From a bacterium (GTDB lineage Bacteria > UBP18 > UBA7526): 36,278 bases of DNA. The stretch is from positions 1 through 36,278 of the forward strand of contig JAUWYL010000013.1 of NCBI GenBank assembly GCA_030615855.1, read 5' to 3'. A program made the translations under genes and the position numbers. Below are positions 22,777 to 29,393 of the stretch, one piece after another. How positions within the stretch are numbered: the stretch's first letter is position 1; each line of letters opens with the position of its first letter. The notes beneath the pieces were generated by a model. The model made no database searches. It was not told the DNA's origin and saw only the letters and a list, made by a program, of their open reading frames with translations.

Positions 22777-23766
22777 TTACTTTTTTCCCGCCTTTGGCGG
22801 TGGCTCTTTCTCTTTTTCCTTCTCCTTCTTCTCCTCGGCCTCCATCTCCTTTGTTGTTATCTTGGAGAGGGCGGTCAACCCCGCATAAGCACCTATATTC
22901 ATGGTATCTACTGCCGTAGAGGGAACGATCATGATGGTGGCCTTCTCCTTCAATCCCTCATAGAGCATATTCATGGCCCTGAGATGTAGGGCAGTAGGAT
23001 TGTTAGCATAGGTCTTTGCTGCATCTGCAAACTTACCGGCGATCAACCTTTCTGACTCTCCCAGTAGAACCCGGGCCTGCTTCTCTCTCTCTGCCTGGGC
23101 CTGCATGGACATGGCCTTCTGCAACTCCTGGGGAATGAGTACCTCTCGGATCTCCACCGACTGAACGGAGATCCCCCAGGGATCGCTTCGATCGTCGATC
23201 CTCTTCTTAAGATCGACATCCAGCCTCTCCCTTCCCACGAGCATCTCGGAGAGTGTGGTCTTTCCTATGGTGTCCCTTAAGGCGGTCTGGGAGGCCAGGG
23301 AGATGGCTGTTCTATAGTTCTCTACCTCAAGGGCAGCCTTCTCGGGATCGAAGACCTTCCAGAAGACGATGGCATCCACATCCACCGGAACATTATCCTT
23401 AGTCAGAGTCTGCTCTGCCCTGATATCCGTAGCCCAGACCCTGATATCTATCCAGTAGGGGGTGTTTTCCACAATGGGAACGACCCAGAAGAGTCCCGGT
23501 CCTTTCATGCGATGGAACTTCCCCAATTTTAAAATAATCACCCTCTCCCACTGGGAGGCGATCTTCAGAGCTGCTCCTACTAGAAAAGCGAGTAAAACAA
23601 AGGGAATGGCCCAGATAGGATTTTGAAAGTAGGAGCTTAATCCTATTCCAATCCCGGCAATAATAATGAAGAGTAACGTAGCTACTGGGTTTATCCTTCC
23701 TCCCTCTTTAGGAGCCATACGCAGCAGATCCTCCATCCTAACCATCTCTCTCCTCGGATATTCCAT
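22777..23766 (-). CDS. Slipin / stomatin-like SPFH-domain membrane protein
   Basis: SPFH proteins form membrane-associated oligomers linked to membrane microdomains and protein quality control. The 329-residue product has a short cytoplasmic N-terminus, two membrane segments (about residues 27-45 and 50-68), then the SPFH domain: QWERVIILKLGKFHRMKGPGLFWVVP, IDIRVWATDIRAEQTLTKDNVPVDVDAIVFWKV and LRDTIGKTTLSEML. A coiled segment (QAQAEREKQARVLLGESER) follows, and the C-terminus is highly charged (EKEKEKEPPPK). The start follows AGGAGG. No NfeD partner, often next to slipins, is seen; tRNA-Ala lies upstream on the same strand. Confidence 0.93.
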   Translation of the reverse strand: MEYPRREMVRMEDLLRMAPKEGGRINPVATLLFIIIAGIGIGLSSYFQNPIWAIPFVLLAFLVGAALKIASQWERVIILKLGKFHRMKGPGLFWVVPIVENTPYWIDIRVWATDIRAEQTLTKDNVPVDVDAIVFWKVFDPEKAALEVENYRTAISLASQTALRDTIGKTTLSEMLVGRERLDVDLKKRIDDRSDPWGISVQSVEIREVLIPQELQKAMSMQAQAEREKQARVLLGESERLIAGKFADAAKTYANNPTALHLRAMNMLYEGLKEKATIMIVPSTAVDTMNIGAYAGLTALSKITTKEMEAEEKKEKEKEKEPPPKAGKK

Positions 23767-23775
23767 TTTTTTCCT

Positions 23776-23882
23776 CCTTAGACACGGATTTCTTTGTTCT
23801 GCTCACTATTTAGGATTAAATACACGGATAATTATGGATAAATCTGTGTCAATCCGTGCTGTTATCTGTGTGCATCCGTGTT
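23776..23882 (-). repeat. Convergent ACACGGAT / ATCCGTGT units between tRNA-Ala and slipin
   Basis: ACACGGAT (23782-23789, again near 23822) faces AATCTGTGTCAATCCGTG and ATCCGTGT (23874-23881). The spacer can fold on itself as the other spacers do. It lies between the tRNA 3' end and the slipin ribosome-binding site, so it would be in a joint transcript. Confidence 0.6.
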
Positions 23883-23883
23883 A

Positions 23884-23959
<76 letters not shown>

Positions 23960-23972
23960 ATCCTTTATTCTC

Positions 23973-24001
23973 ATCTTATCCTATTTTTTTAGACTTGTCA
24001 A
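23973..24001 (-). promoter_or_regulatory. Predicted promoter for tRNA-Ala and slipin
   Basis: On the - strand: -35 TTGACA (24001-23996), 17-base spacing, -10 TAAGAT (23978-23973). Transcription would start about six bases upstream of the tRNA. Confidence 0.65.
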
Positions 24002-24010
24002 GAAATACTT

Positions 24011-24035
24011 GCCCCGTTAAAAATCTTAACGGGGC
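24011..24035. promoter_or_regulatory. Perfect palindrome between two divergent -35 boxes
   Basis: GCCCCGTTAA-AAATC-TTAACGGGGC, ten perfect pairs. The -35 of the tRNA-Ala promoter ends ten bases to the left and the -35 of the + strand promoter starts directly at its right edge. It matches the ends of the longer elements at 13117-13217 and, partly, 868-975. It could be an operator or simply a minimal copy of a mobile repeat. Confidence 0.6.
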
Positions 24036-24064
24036 TTGACAAATAGAAAAGTTTGTTTTATCAT
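24036..24064 (+). promoter_or_regulatory. Predicted promoter of the DUF1284 / beta-barrel operon
   Basis: -35 TTGACA (24036-24041, consensus), 17-base spacing, -10 TATCAT (24059-24064). The first gene starts at 24098 after AGAGG. Confidence 0.7.
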
Positions 24065-24097
24065 AATAGTTAACCAAAATTTAAAAGAGGTTAACAG

Positions 24098-24523
24098 ATG
24101 AGATTACGTTTCCACCACCTACTCTGCATCCTTGGCTTTCGAGGATTGGGGTACGATGAGAAGTTTATTAAAGGGATGGAGAGAATCATTCAGACGATAA
24201 AAGAAAATCTGGACTTAAAAATTAAGTTAGTAGAAGGATGTGATGATATCTGTCAAGCCTGTCCTTTTAATATTAATGGACTTTGCGAGAATGAAGCGGT
24301 AGGGGGCGAAGAAAGGGTCAGAGAAAGGGATAGGCAGGTAGCAGGAAGGCTGGATCTCAAAGCTGAGGATATATTGACTATAAAGGAAGTCCTGGATTCG
24401 GTAAAGAAGAAGATCAAGCCAGGTGATTTATCAGTTATCTGTAAGGATTGTCCCTGGCTAAAAATGGGATACTGTGAAGAAGGTCTTAAGAAGGTAGACA
24501 ATTTTCTAAAGGAGGAAGGATGA
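24098..24523 (+). CDS. DUF1284 family cysteine-rich protein
   Basis: This 141-residue protein matches DUF1284 by its opening (FHHLLCILGFRGLGY) and its cysteine pattern; the function of the family is not known to me. It has eight cysteines (10, 48, 52, 55, 63, 115, 118, 126) and His6/His7 but no membrane segment. Two stretches, residues 51-64 and 114-127, share the pattern I-C-x2-C-P-[FW]-x3-G-[LY]-C-E, which looks like a duplicated metal- or Fe-S-binding motif. Its stop overlaps the start of the next gene (ATGA), with GGAGGAAGG just upstream, so the two are probably made together. Confidence 0.88.
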   Translation: MRLRFHHLLCILGFRGLGYDEKFIKGMERIIQTIKENLDLKIKLVEGCDDICQACPFNINGLCENEAVGGEERVRERDRQVAGRLDLKAEDILTIKEVLDSVKKKIKPGDLSVICKDCPWLKMGYCEEGLKKVDNFLKEEG

Positions 24524-25317
24524 AAAAAGGTTTAATACTTTTAGGTCTAATTGGTTCATTAATCTTTAGCTTTTCTACGCCAGGAGAGGCACGCCACACA
24601 AAGTATGGTGCGGGAGTGGTCTTGGATGATGCGGGAACAGAACCCAAGGGGACATTTGAGCTCACCATCCCCAAGGTAGTCTATAGTGGCTCACCTGGCT
24701 ATTATACCACCTCCATCTGGCTTGCTTTAACCTATGGGATAACAGATCATTTAGAAATGGTCATTGCCCCTGAGGTGCATGATGCCATATGGGGAAGGGA
24801 TAATAGTGGTAGCGACCATGACTTTGGGGATGTTGTCTGCGGGCTTAAGTATCAATTCTCAGAGGAAAGGGATAATCTACCATCCTTAGCAGCAAAGTAT
24901 TCTCTGAAAATCCCTACTAATACGGATAGCAAGGGTCTGACTACAGGAGAGGTTGATCATGCGCTCTATCTCATTGTGAGTAAAGGCCTAATTGGAGGGC
25001 AACTCAATCTCAATCTAGGCTATAAGTATGTTGGTAAACCAAATGATAAGACCTATTCCAACCAGGTGAGCTATGGAGCGGCTTATGTCTATCCCGTGAA
25101 GAAGGTTTCATTGGTCCTGGAATTAGTGGGGAAGACAAACTATAAGGAACCCCATCTCACAGTAAAGGAGAATACTCTGGATCTCTATGGTGGCTTTAAG
25201 TATGGCTTTACTCCCGCCCTCGGTATGAAGGCTTCCCTGGGCACCAGATTGAACCAGGCCTCACCAGATTATTTAGCCTTTCTTGCCTGCGCTTATTATT
25301 TCAGTATTAAAAATTAA
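24520..25317 (+). CDS. Predicted outer-membrane beta-barrel protein
   Basis: The 265-residue product has a signal peptide (MKKGLILLGLIGSLIFSFS, cleavage probably near GEA-R at about residue 24). It continues as alternating polar/hydrophobic strands rich in Tyr, Gly and Asn, such as TTSIWLALTYGITDHLEMVIAPEV, GQLNLNLGYKYVG and TLDLYGGFKYGFTPALGMKASLGTRLNQ, and ends in ACAYYFSIKN with aromatic residues close to the terminus. This resembles the MetA-pathway/transporter-like barrel families (DUF3187/Phenol_MetA_deg type), with no firm substrate. It is coupled to the DUF1284 gene. Its presence supports a diderm envelope. Confidence 0.8.
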   Translation: MKKGLILLGLIGSLIFSFSTPGEARHTKYGAGVVLDDAGTEPKGTFELTIPKVVYSGSPGYYTTSIWLALTYGITDHLEMVIAPEVHDAIWGRDNSGSDHDFGDVVCGLKYQFSEERDNLPSLAAKYSLKIPTNTDSKGLTTGEVDHALYLIVSKGLIGGQLNLNLGYKYVGKPNDKTYSNQVSYGAAYVYPVKKVSLVLELVGKTNYKEPHLTVKENTLDLYGGFKYGFTPALGMKASLGTRLNQASPDYLAFLACAYYFSIKN

Positions 25318-25318
25318 C

Positions 25319-25347
25319 TTGAAATCAAAAATAATTTATGGTAGGAT
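25319..25347 (+). promoter_or_regulatory. Possible promoter of bioY
   Basis: -35 TTGAAA (25319-25324), 17-base spacing, -10 TAGGAT (25342-25347). The transcript would start almost at the AGGAGG (25353-25358), leaving a leader of about 13 bases, so the call is tentative. No BirA-like operator was recognised. Confidence 0.35.
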
Positions 25348-25366
25348 GTAATAGGAGGTACAAGAG

Positions 25367-25972
25367 ATGGTCGTTATTGAAAAAACATGGGGTAGTTTCT
25401 GGAGAATAGGAAAGCGGGAAGTAATTACTAATAGATTTAGTTGTGCCCTGGTTGGGATAGGTAGCTTCATCGCCTTCACTGCCTTAGGAGCCTTTGTTCG
25501 GATTCCCTTACCCTTTACCCCGGTTCCCATCACCCTGCAGACCTTCTTCGTTTTATTGGCCGGAGCCCTATTAGGCAAGAGGTTGGGGACCTTGAGCCAG
25601 TTGGGATACGTATTCCTTGGCAGTCTAGGTCTTCCCATCTTCGCCGGTGCTACAGGTGGCTTAATCCCCCTCTTTGGCCCTACAGGTGGCTATCTTTTAG
25701 GATTCATCCTTGCCGCCTATATAATTGGAAAGGTACTCAGCATTAGAGAGAAAGCCAGTTTTGGCTGGGTGGTTTTGGCCATGGCCATAGGCTCCTTAAT
25801 CATCTATCTCTTGGGCGCTATTCAGCTCGCTCTGTTCGCTCACCTGGGAGTCAGGAAGGCACTCTTTTTAGGGGTAGTCCCCTTCATCCCTGGAGATGCC
25901 TTAAAGTTATTTGCTGCTGCCAGCCTCTACTATAAACTTCAGCATCGGGCAAGTCACATCTTCCCTCGCTAA
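25367..25972 (+). CDS. bioY: Biotin transporter BioY (ECF S component)
   Basis: BioY binds biotin in the membrane and works alone or with an ECF energy-coupling module. The 201-residue product has about six membrane segments and the family core: ALGAFVRIPLPFTPVPITLQTFFVLLAGALLG near residue 38, LGYVFLGSLGLPIFAGATGG near 83, GPTGGYLLGFILAAY near 103, and the late FIPGDALKLFAAASLYYKL. The start follows AGGAGG by eight bases. No ecfA/ecfT or biotin-synthesis genes are in the window, so the energising partner, if any, must be elsewhere. Confidence 0.95.
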   Translation: MVVIEKTWGSFWRIGKREVITNRFSCALVGIGSFIAFTALGAFVRIPLPFTPVPITLQTFFVLLAGALLGKRLGTLSQLGYVFLGSLGLPIFAGATGGLIPLFGPTGGYLLGFILAAYIIGKVLSIREKASFGWVVLAMAIGSLIIYLLGAIQLALFAHLGVRKALFLGVVPFIPGDALKLFAAASLYYKLQHRASHIFPR

Positions 25973-26061
25973 ACCATTTCTCTTACGCTCCAGTCAAACT
26001 CTTTGAGTCACTAAATAAAAAGAATCAAGATATCCCTAGAAATTTTGAGTTCCTAAGGTTT

Positions 26062-26110
26062 TGCCACAAATCTTGTCCGATCGGACACCATTTGTGGCAT
26101 TTTTATTTTG
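26062..26110 (+). terminator. Rho-independent terminator between bioY and leuS
   Basis: TGCCACAAAT (26062-26071) pairs perfectly with ATTTGTGGCA (26090-26099), followed by TTTTTATTTT. The loop contains a second palindrome GTCCGATCGGAC. Confidence 0.88.
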
Positions 26111-26137
26111 AGATATCAGAACTTCAATAAGCAAAAG

Positions 26138-26163
26138 ACGGCGGAGAGCGAAGCGCGCCGTCA
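26138..26163. repeat. GACGGCG / CGCCGTC hairpin upstream of leuS
   Basis: GACGGCG and CGCCGTC form a 7-bp stem with a GAGAGCGAAGCG loop, flanked by AAAA on the left and ATTTT on the right. It could be a second weak terminator or a repeat remnant. The rest of 25973-26226 holds the bioY-leuS terminator and the leuS promoter; I see no gene and no T-box. Confidence 0.5.
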
Positions 26164-26176
26164 TTTTGCCAAAAAT

Positions 26177-26205
26177 TTGCAAAAGGGTCTTATCTATGCT
26201 ATACT
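26177..26205 (+). promoter_or_regulatory. Predicted promoter of leuS
   Basis: -35 TTGCAA (26177-26182), 17-base spacing, -10 TATACT (26200-26205). The leader would be about 15 bases and contains GGAGG before the leuS ATG. Confidence 0.6.
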
Positions 26206-26226
26206 AACTAAATTAATGGAGGCAGA

Positions 26227-28749
26227 ATGGGAAGATACTATCCTTTCCAGAAGATTGAGAAAAAATGGCAGGATTACTGGAGGAAGAGGAACCAGTTTAA
26301 GGTCAAGGAAGACCCCAAGAAGAAAAAGTACTATCTTCTTGAGATGTTTCCTTATCCATCTGGAAAGCTCCATATGGGCCATATGAGAAATTACGTGGTA
26401 GGGGATACCCTGGCTCGCTTCTTGAGGATGAAAGGATATAACACATTATACCCTATGGGCTATGACTCCTTCGGCCTTCCGGCAGAGAATGCTGCTCTTC
26501 AGAATAGAACCCATCCTGCAGAGTGGACGAAGAGATGCATCTCTGATATGAGGAAGCAGCAGGAGAAGATGGGATTATCCTATGACTGGAATAGGCTGAT
26601 CATCACCTGTCAGCCAGACTATTATAAATGGAATCAGTGGATCTTCTTGAAGTTCTATGAGAGGGGATTGGCCTATAAGAGGAAGGCGCCCATCAACTGG
26701 TGCCCCTCTTGTAAAACAGTCTTAGCCAATGAACAGGTTGAGGAGGGGAAGTGCTGGAGATGCGAATCAAGGGTTGAGATAAGAGACTTAGAGCAGTGGT
26801 TCTTCAAGATTACAGAATATGCTCAGGAATTATTAGAAGATTTAGAGAGGTTGGAGGGATGGCCGGAGAGGGTGAAACTGATGCAGGAGAACTGGATCGG
26901 AAGATCAACTGGAACTCTGGTCAACTTCAGACTCAAGGATAGCGATAAGATCCTCCCCATCTTTACTACCAGGCCAGATACTCTCTATGGAGTGACCTTC
27001 ATGACCATGGCCTGTGAACATCCCTTGGTTTTAGAATTGGTTGAGGGTACCAAATATGAGAAAGAAGTTAGGGAATTTATAAATAGAGTAATCTTGGAGG
27101 ATAGATTTACCAGAACGGCAGAGGATAAGGAGAAGGAAGGGGTCTTCATTGGTAGGTGCGCCATCAATCCCCTAACCAATGAAGAGATTCCCGTCTATGT
27201 GGCCAACTTCGTTCTCTTAGAGTATGGTACCGGGATTATCATGGCCGTTCCTGCCCATGATCAAAGAGACTTCGAGTTCGCCCAGAAATATAACATCCCC
27301 ATAAAGCAAGTCATTCAGAAGTCAGATATCAGATATCAGATATCTGAATTGACTGAGGCTTATATTGACCCTGGAATCATGGTAGATTCTGCTCAATTCA
27401 CTGGTCTGAAATCAGAAGAGGCCAAGGGGAAGATTACTACCTATCTAAAAGAGAAGGGGTGGGGGAAGAGGGCGGTTCAGTATAAGTTGCGCGATTGGCT
27501 CATATCCCGCCAGAGATACTGGGGAACACCCATTCCTATCATCTACTGCAAGAAGTGTGGAGTAGTTCCTGTTCCGAGAGAGGAACTACCGGTAGAATTA
27601 CCGCAGGATGTTAAATTTACCGGAAAAGGTAACCCCCTAAAGAAATGTCAAGAATTTGTAAATTGCAGATGTCCTAAGTGTAAGGGGAAGGCCAGAAGGG
27701 AGACGGATACCATGGATACCTTCGTTGACTCCTCCTGGTACTTCTCTAGATATTGTAGCCCGGATTATGATAAGGAACCATTTGATAAAAAGAGGATAGA
27801 TTACTGGATGCCCGTTGATCAGTATATTGGGGGAATAGAGCACGCCATTATGCATCTTTTATATGCCCGATTCTTTACCAAGGCCTTGAGAGACATAAAA
27901 TTATATAAGATCGATGAGCCCTTCAAGAGACTATTCTGTCAGGGGATGGTGGTAAAGGATGGGGCCAAGATGTCCAAGTCAAAGGGGAATGTGGTCTCTG
28001 TTGACGAGATAACGAATAAATACGGTGCAGATACTGCCCGGCTATTCATTCTCTTTGCCTCTCCTCCAGAAAAGGACCTGGAATGGAGTGTGGAAGGAGT
28101 AGAAGGGTCATTTAGGTTTTTGAATAGGGTATGGAGATTAATTAATGATTTTAATTTCCAATTTCCCCCGGCCTCGCCAAGCGAAGCGGGGCGGGCAATT
28201 TCTAATTTACAAGGTAAACCCGAAACCCGAAACCCGAAACCCGAAACTGAGTTAAAAAAGATTACTCATAAAACGATTAAGAAGGTGACTGAGGATATTG
28301 AAAAGAGGTTCCATTTCAATACCGCCATCTCTGCCATTATGGAGCTGGTCAATGCTATACAAAACTCAAAACTCAAAACTCAAAACTCAAAACTCCGAAC
28401 TCCGAACTCCGAACTCCGAAAAGCTATTGAGACCGTAGTGCTATTACTATCTCCCTTTGCTCCCCATATCTGTGAAGAGATCTGGGAGAACCTGGGTAAT
28501 AAACCGAGTATCGGCCAAAAGGATTGGCCAACCTATGATCCAAAAGCAATTATAGAAGAGGAGATTCTAATCGTCATTCAAGTAGATGGAAAACTCCGAA
28601 GCAGAATAAAGGTCCCTATAAATTCAAGCGATGACGAAGTAAAAGAGAAGGCCTTAGCGGATGACAGAATAAAGAAATTTATTTCGGAAAAAAAGATCAA
28701 AAGAGTCATTTTAGTGCCCAAGAAACTGGTGAATATCGTCACCAGATAG
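26227..28749 (+). CDS. leuS: Leucyl-tRNA synthetase with repeat-encoded insertions
   Basis: Class I synthetase that charges tRNA-Leu. The 840-residue product has the HIGH-type motif PSGKLHMGHMRNY near residue 45, a zinc-like CPSC...CWRC, the editing domain with TTRPDTLYGVTF and the aspartate in VPAHDQRDFEF, a second cysteine set (CKKCG, CRCPKCKG), SRQRYWGTPIPI, and KMSKSKGN at 581-588. The anticodon-binding helices (TIKKVTEDIEKRFHFNTAISAIMELV, LSPFAPHICEEIWE) follow. Three repeat tracts are translated in frame: CAGATAT x3 in the editing-domain loop (27323-27343), a palindrome plus CCCGAAA x4 (28158-28250), and ACTCAAA/ACTCCGA x8 (28364-28419). All lie where family members vary in length, so the enzyme is probably active. 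Confidence 0.96.
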   Translation: MGRYYPFQKIEKKWQDYWRKRNQFKVKEDPKKKKYYLLEMFPYPSGKLHMGHMRNYVVGDTLARFLRMKGYNTLYPMGYDSFGLPAENAALQNRTHPAEWTKRCISDMRKQQEKMGLSYDWNRLIITCQPDYYKWNQWIFLKFYERGLAYKRKAPINWCPSCKTVLANEQVEEGKCWRCESRVEIRDLEQWFFKITEYAQELLEDLERLEGWPERVKLMQENWIGRSTGTLVNFRLKDSDKILPIFTTRPDTLYGVTFMTMACEHPLVLELVEGTKYEKEVREFINRVILEDRFTRTAEDKEKEGVFIGRCAINPLTNEEIPVYVANFVLLEYGTGIIMAVPAHDQRDFEFAQKYNIPIKQVIQKSDIRYQISELTEAYIDPGIMVDSAQFTGLKSEEAKGKITTYLKEKGWGKRAVQYKLRDWLISRQRYWGTPIPIIYCKKCGVVPVPREELPVELPQDVKFTGKGNPLKKCQEFVNCRCPKCKGKARRETDTMDTFVDSSWYFSRYCSPDYDKEPFDKKRIDYWMPVDQYIGGIEHAIMHLLYARFFTKALRDIKLYKIDEPFKRLFCQGMVVKDGAKMSKSKGNVVSVDEITNKYGADTARLFILFASPPEKDLEWSVEGVEGSFRFLNRVWRLINDFNFQFPPASPSEAGRAISNLQGKPETRNPKPETELKKITHKTIKKVTEDIEKRFHFNTAISAIMELVNAIQNSKLKTQNSKLRTPNSELRKAIETVVLLLSPFAPHICEEIWENLGNKPSIGQKDWPTYDPKAIIEEEILIVIQVDGKLRSRIKVPINSSDDEVKEKALADDRIKKFISEKKIKRVILVPKKLVNIVTR
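27323..27343 (+). repeat. CAGATAT x3 in the leuS editing-domain loop
   Basis: Three exact CAGATAT units followed by CTG, also palindromic around CAGATATCTG. Translated as part of KSDIRYQISE. Confidence 0.75.
28158..28250 (+). repeat. Palindrome plus CCCGAAA x4 inside leuS
   Basis: A GC-rich hairpin (about 28166-28191, CCCCG...CGC-caa-GCG...CGGGG) is followed by AATTTCTAATTT and by four exact CCCGAAA units (28219-28246). It is translated as a proline-rich insert (GKPETRNPKPET) between two helices of the anticodon-binding domain. Confidence 0.8.
28364..28419 (+). repeat. ACTCAAA x4 + ACTCCGA x4 inside leuS
   Basis: Eight consecutive heptamers, 56 bases, in frame. The peptide repeats every seven residues (QNSKLKT / QNSKLRT / PNSELRK), because 21 bases hold three heptamers and seven codons. 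The change from CAA to CGA after the fourth unit shows two homogeneous blocks, as expected from unit duplication. Confidence 0.9.
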
Positions 28750-28815
28750 TAAGTAACAAGTAGCAATTGTTCAATATTAATTGTTCAATGTTCATTGTAA
28801 ATTGTAAGCTATCAG
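28750..28815 (+). repeat. Heptamer spacer between leuS and lptE
   Basis: Units ATTGTTC / AATATTA / AATGTTC / ATTGTAA follow at 7-bp spacing. The ribosome-binding site GGGGGA (about 28816-28821) lies just after the array. Confidence 0.6.
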
Positions 28816-28825
28816 GGGGAATAAA

Positions 28826-29386
28826 ATGAAGATAAGACGAATCATTCTATTGGTAGCGCTTATGATTGGAATAGTGGCGGCTGGTTGCGCCTATAAGGCA
28901 GAATATAGACTGCCTCCCCATATCAAGAAGATCGCCATTCCCATATTTGGAAACGATACCTATGAGTATGGGGCAGAGAATAGTCTGACCGATGCTGTCA
29001 TTGAGAGCTTTCTTACCGATGGGAGGTTGAAGATTGTAAGTCTAAGGGATGCTGACGCTGTGCTTCAGGGGACAATAAGCGGCTATGGTAAGGATATTTT
29101 ATCCTATGACGATTACGATGTGGCCGAGGAGTACCGGGTATATATTGAGGCCAATATTGCCCTGAAGGATCTGACAACCGGTGAAATCTTGTGGGAAGAG
29201 AAGGAGATGAGGGAGACGAGCACCTACTGGGATACGGATACTGCCCTCCAGCCAAAAGAGACAGAGGCAGAAGGAAAGGCCAGAGCCATCGACAACTTGG
29301 CAAAGGATATCGTTAATCGGGTAATCAGAGGATTCCCCACTGCAAAGTGGAAGAGGGGAATAATTCCGGTAGAAGAGGAGAAGTAA
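28826..29386 (+). CDS. lptE: LptE-like LPS-assembly lipoprotein
   Basis: LptE plugs the LptD barrel that inserts lipopolysaccharide into the outer membrane. The 186-residue product has a lipoprotein signal (IIRRIILL-type core, lipobox VAAGC with Cys21), then the family pattern: YRLPPHIKKIAIPIFGNDTYEYGAENSLTDAVIESFL, a strand with DADAVLQGTISGY, and alternating strands ending in LAKDIVNRVIRGF. It sits between leuS and a permease; leuS-lptE-holA proximity is common in bacteria, and holA is found 3.5 kb downstream here. LptD is not in the window. Confidence 0.85.
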   Translation: MKIRRIILLVALMIGIVAAGCAYKAEYRLPPHIKKIAIPIFGNDTYEYGAENSLTDAVIESFLTDGRLKIVSLRDADAVLQGTISGYGKDILSYDDYDVAEEYRVYIEANIALKDLTTGEILWEEKEMRETSTYWDTDTALQPKETEAEGKARAIDNLAKDIVNRVIRGFPTAKWKRGIIPVEEEK

Positions 29387-29393
29387 GACACCT

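Noticed and set aside
24520-25317. Reading the beta-barrel gene as a specific porin or transporter
   Set aside because: Only general barrel features are visible; no substrate-specific motif supports a narrower name.
25973-26226. T-box leader for leuS
   Set aside because: No T-box sequence or specifier-loop layout is visible; the hairpin is a plain terminator and the predicted leuS promoter lies downstream of it.
27323-28419. leuS as a pseudogene because of its repeats
   Set aside because: The frame is intact from start to stop, all catalytic and editing motifs are present, and the inserts fall in variable loops.
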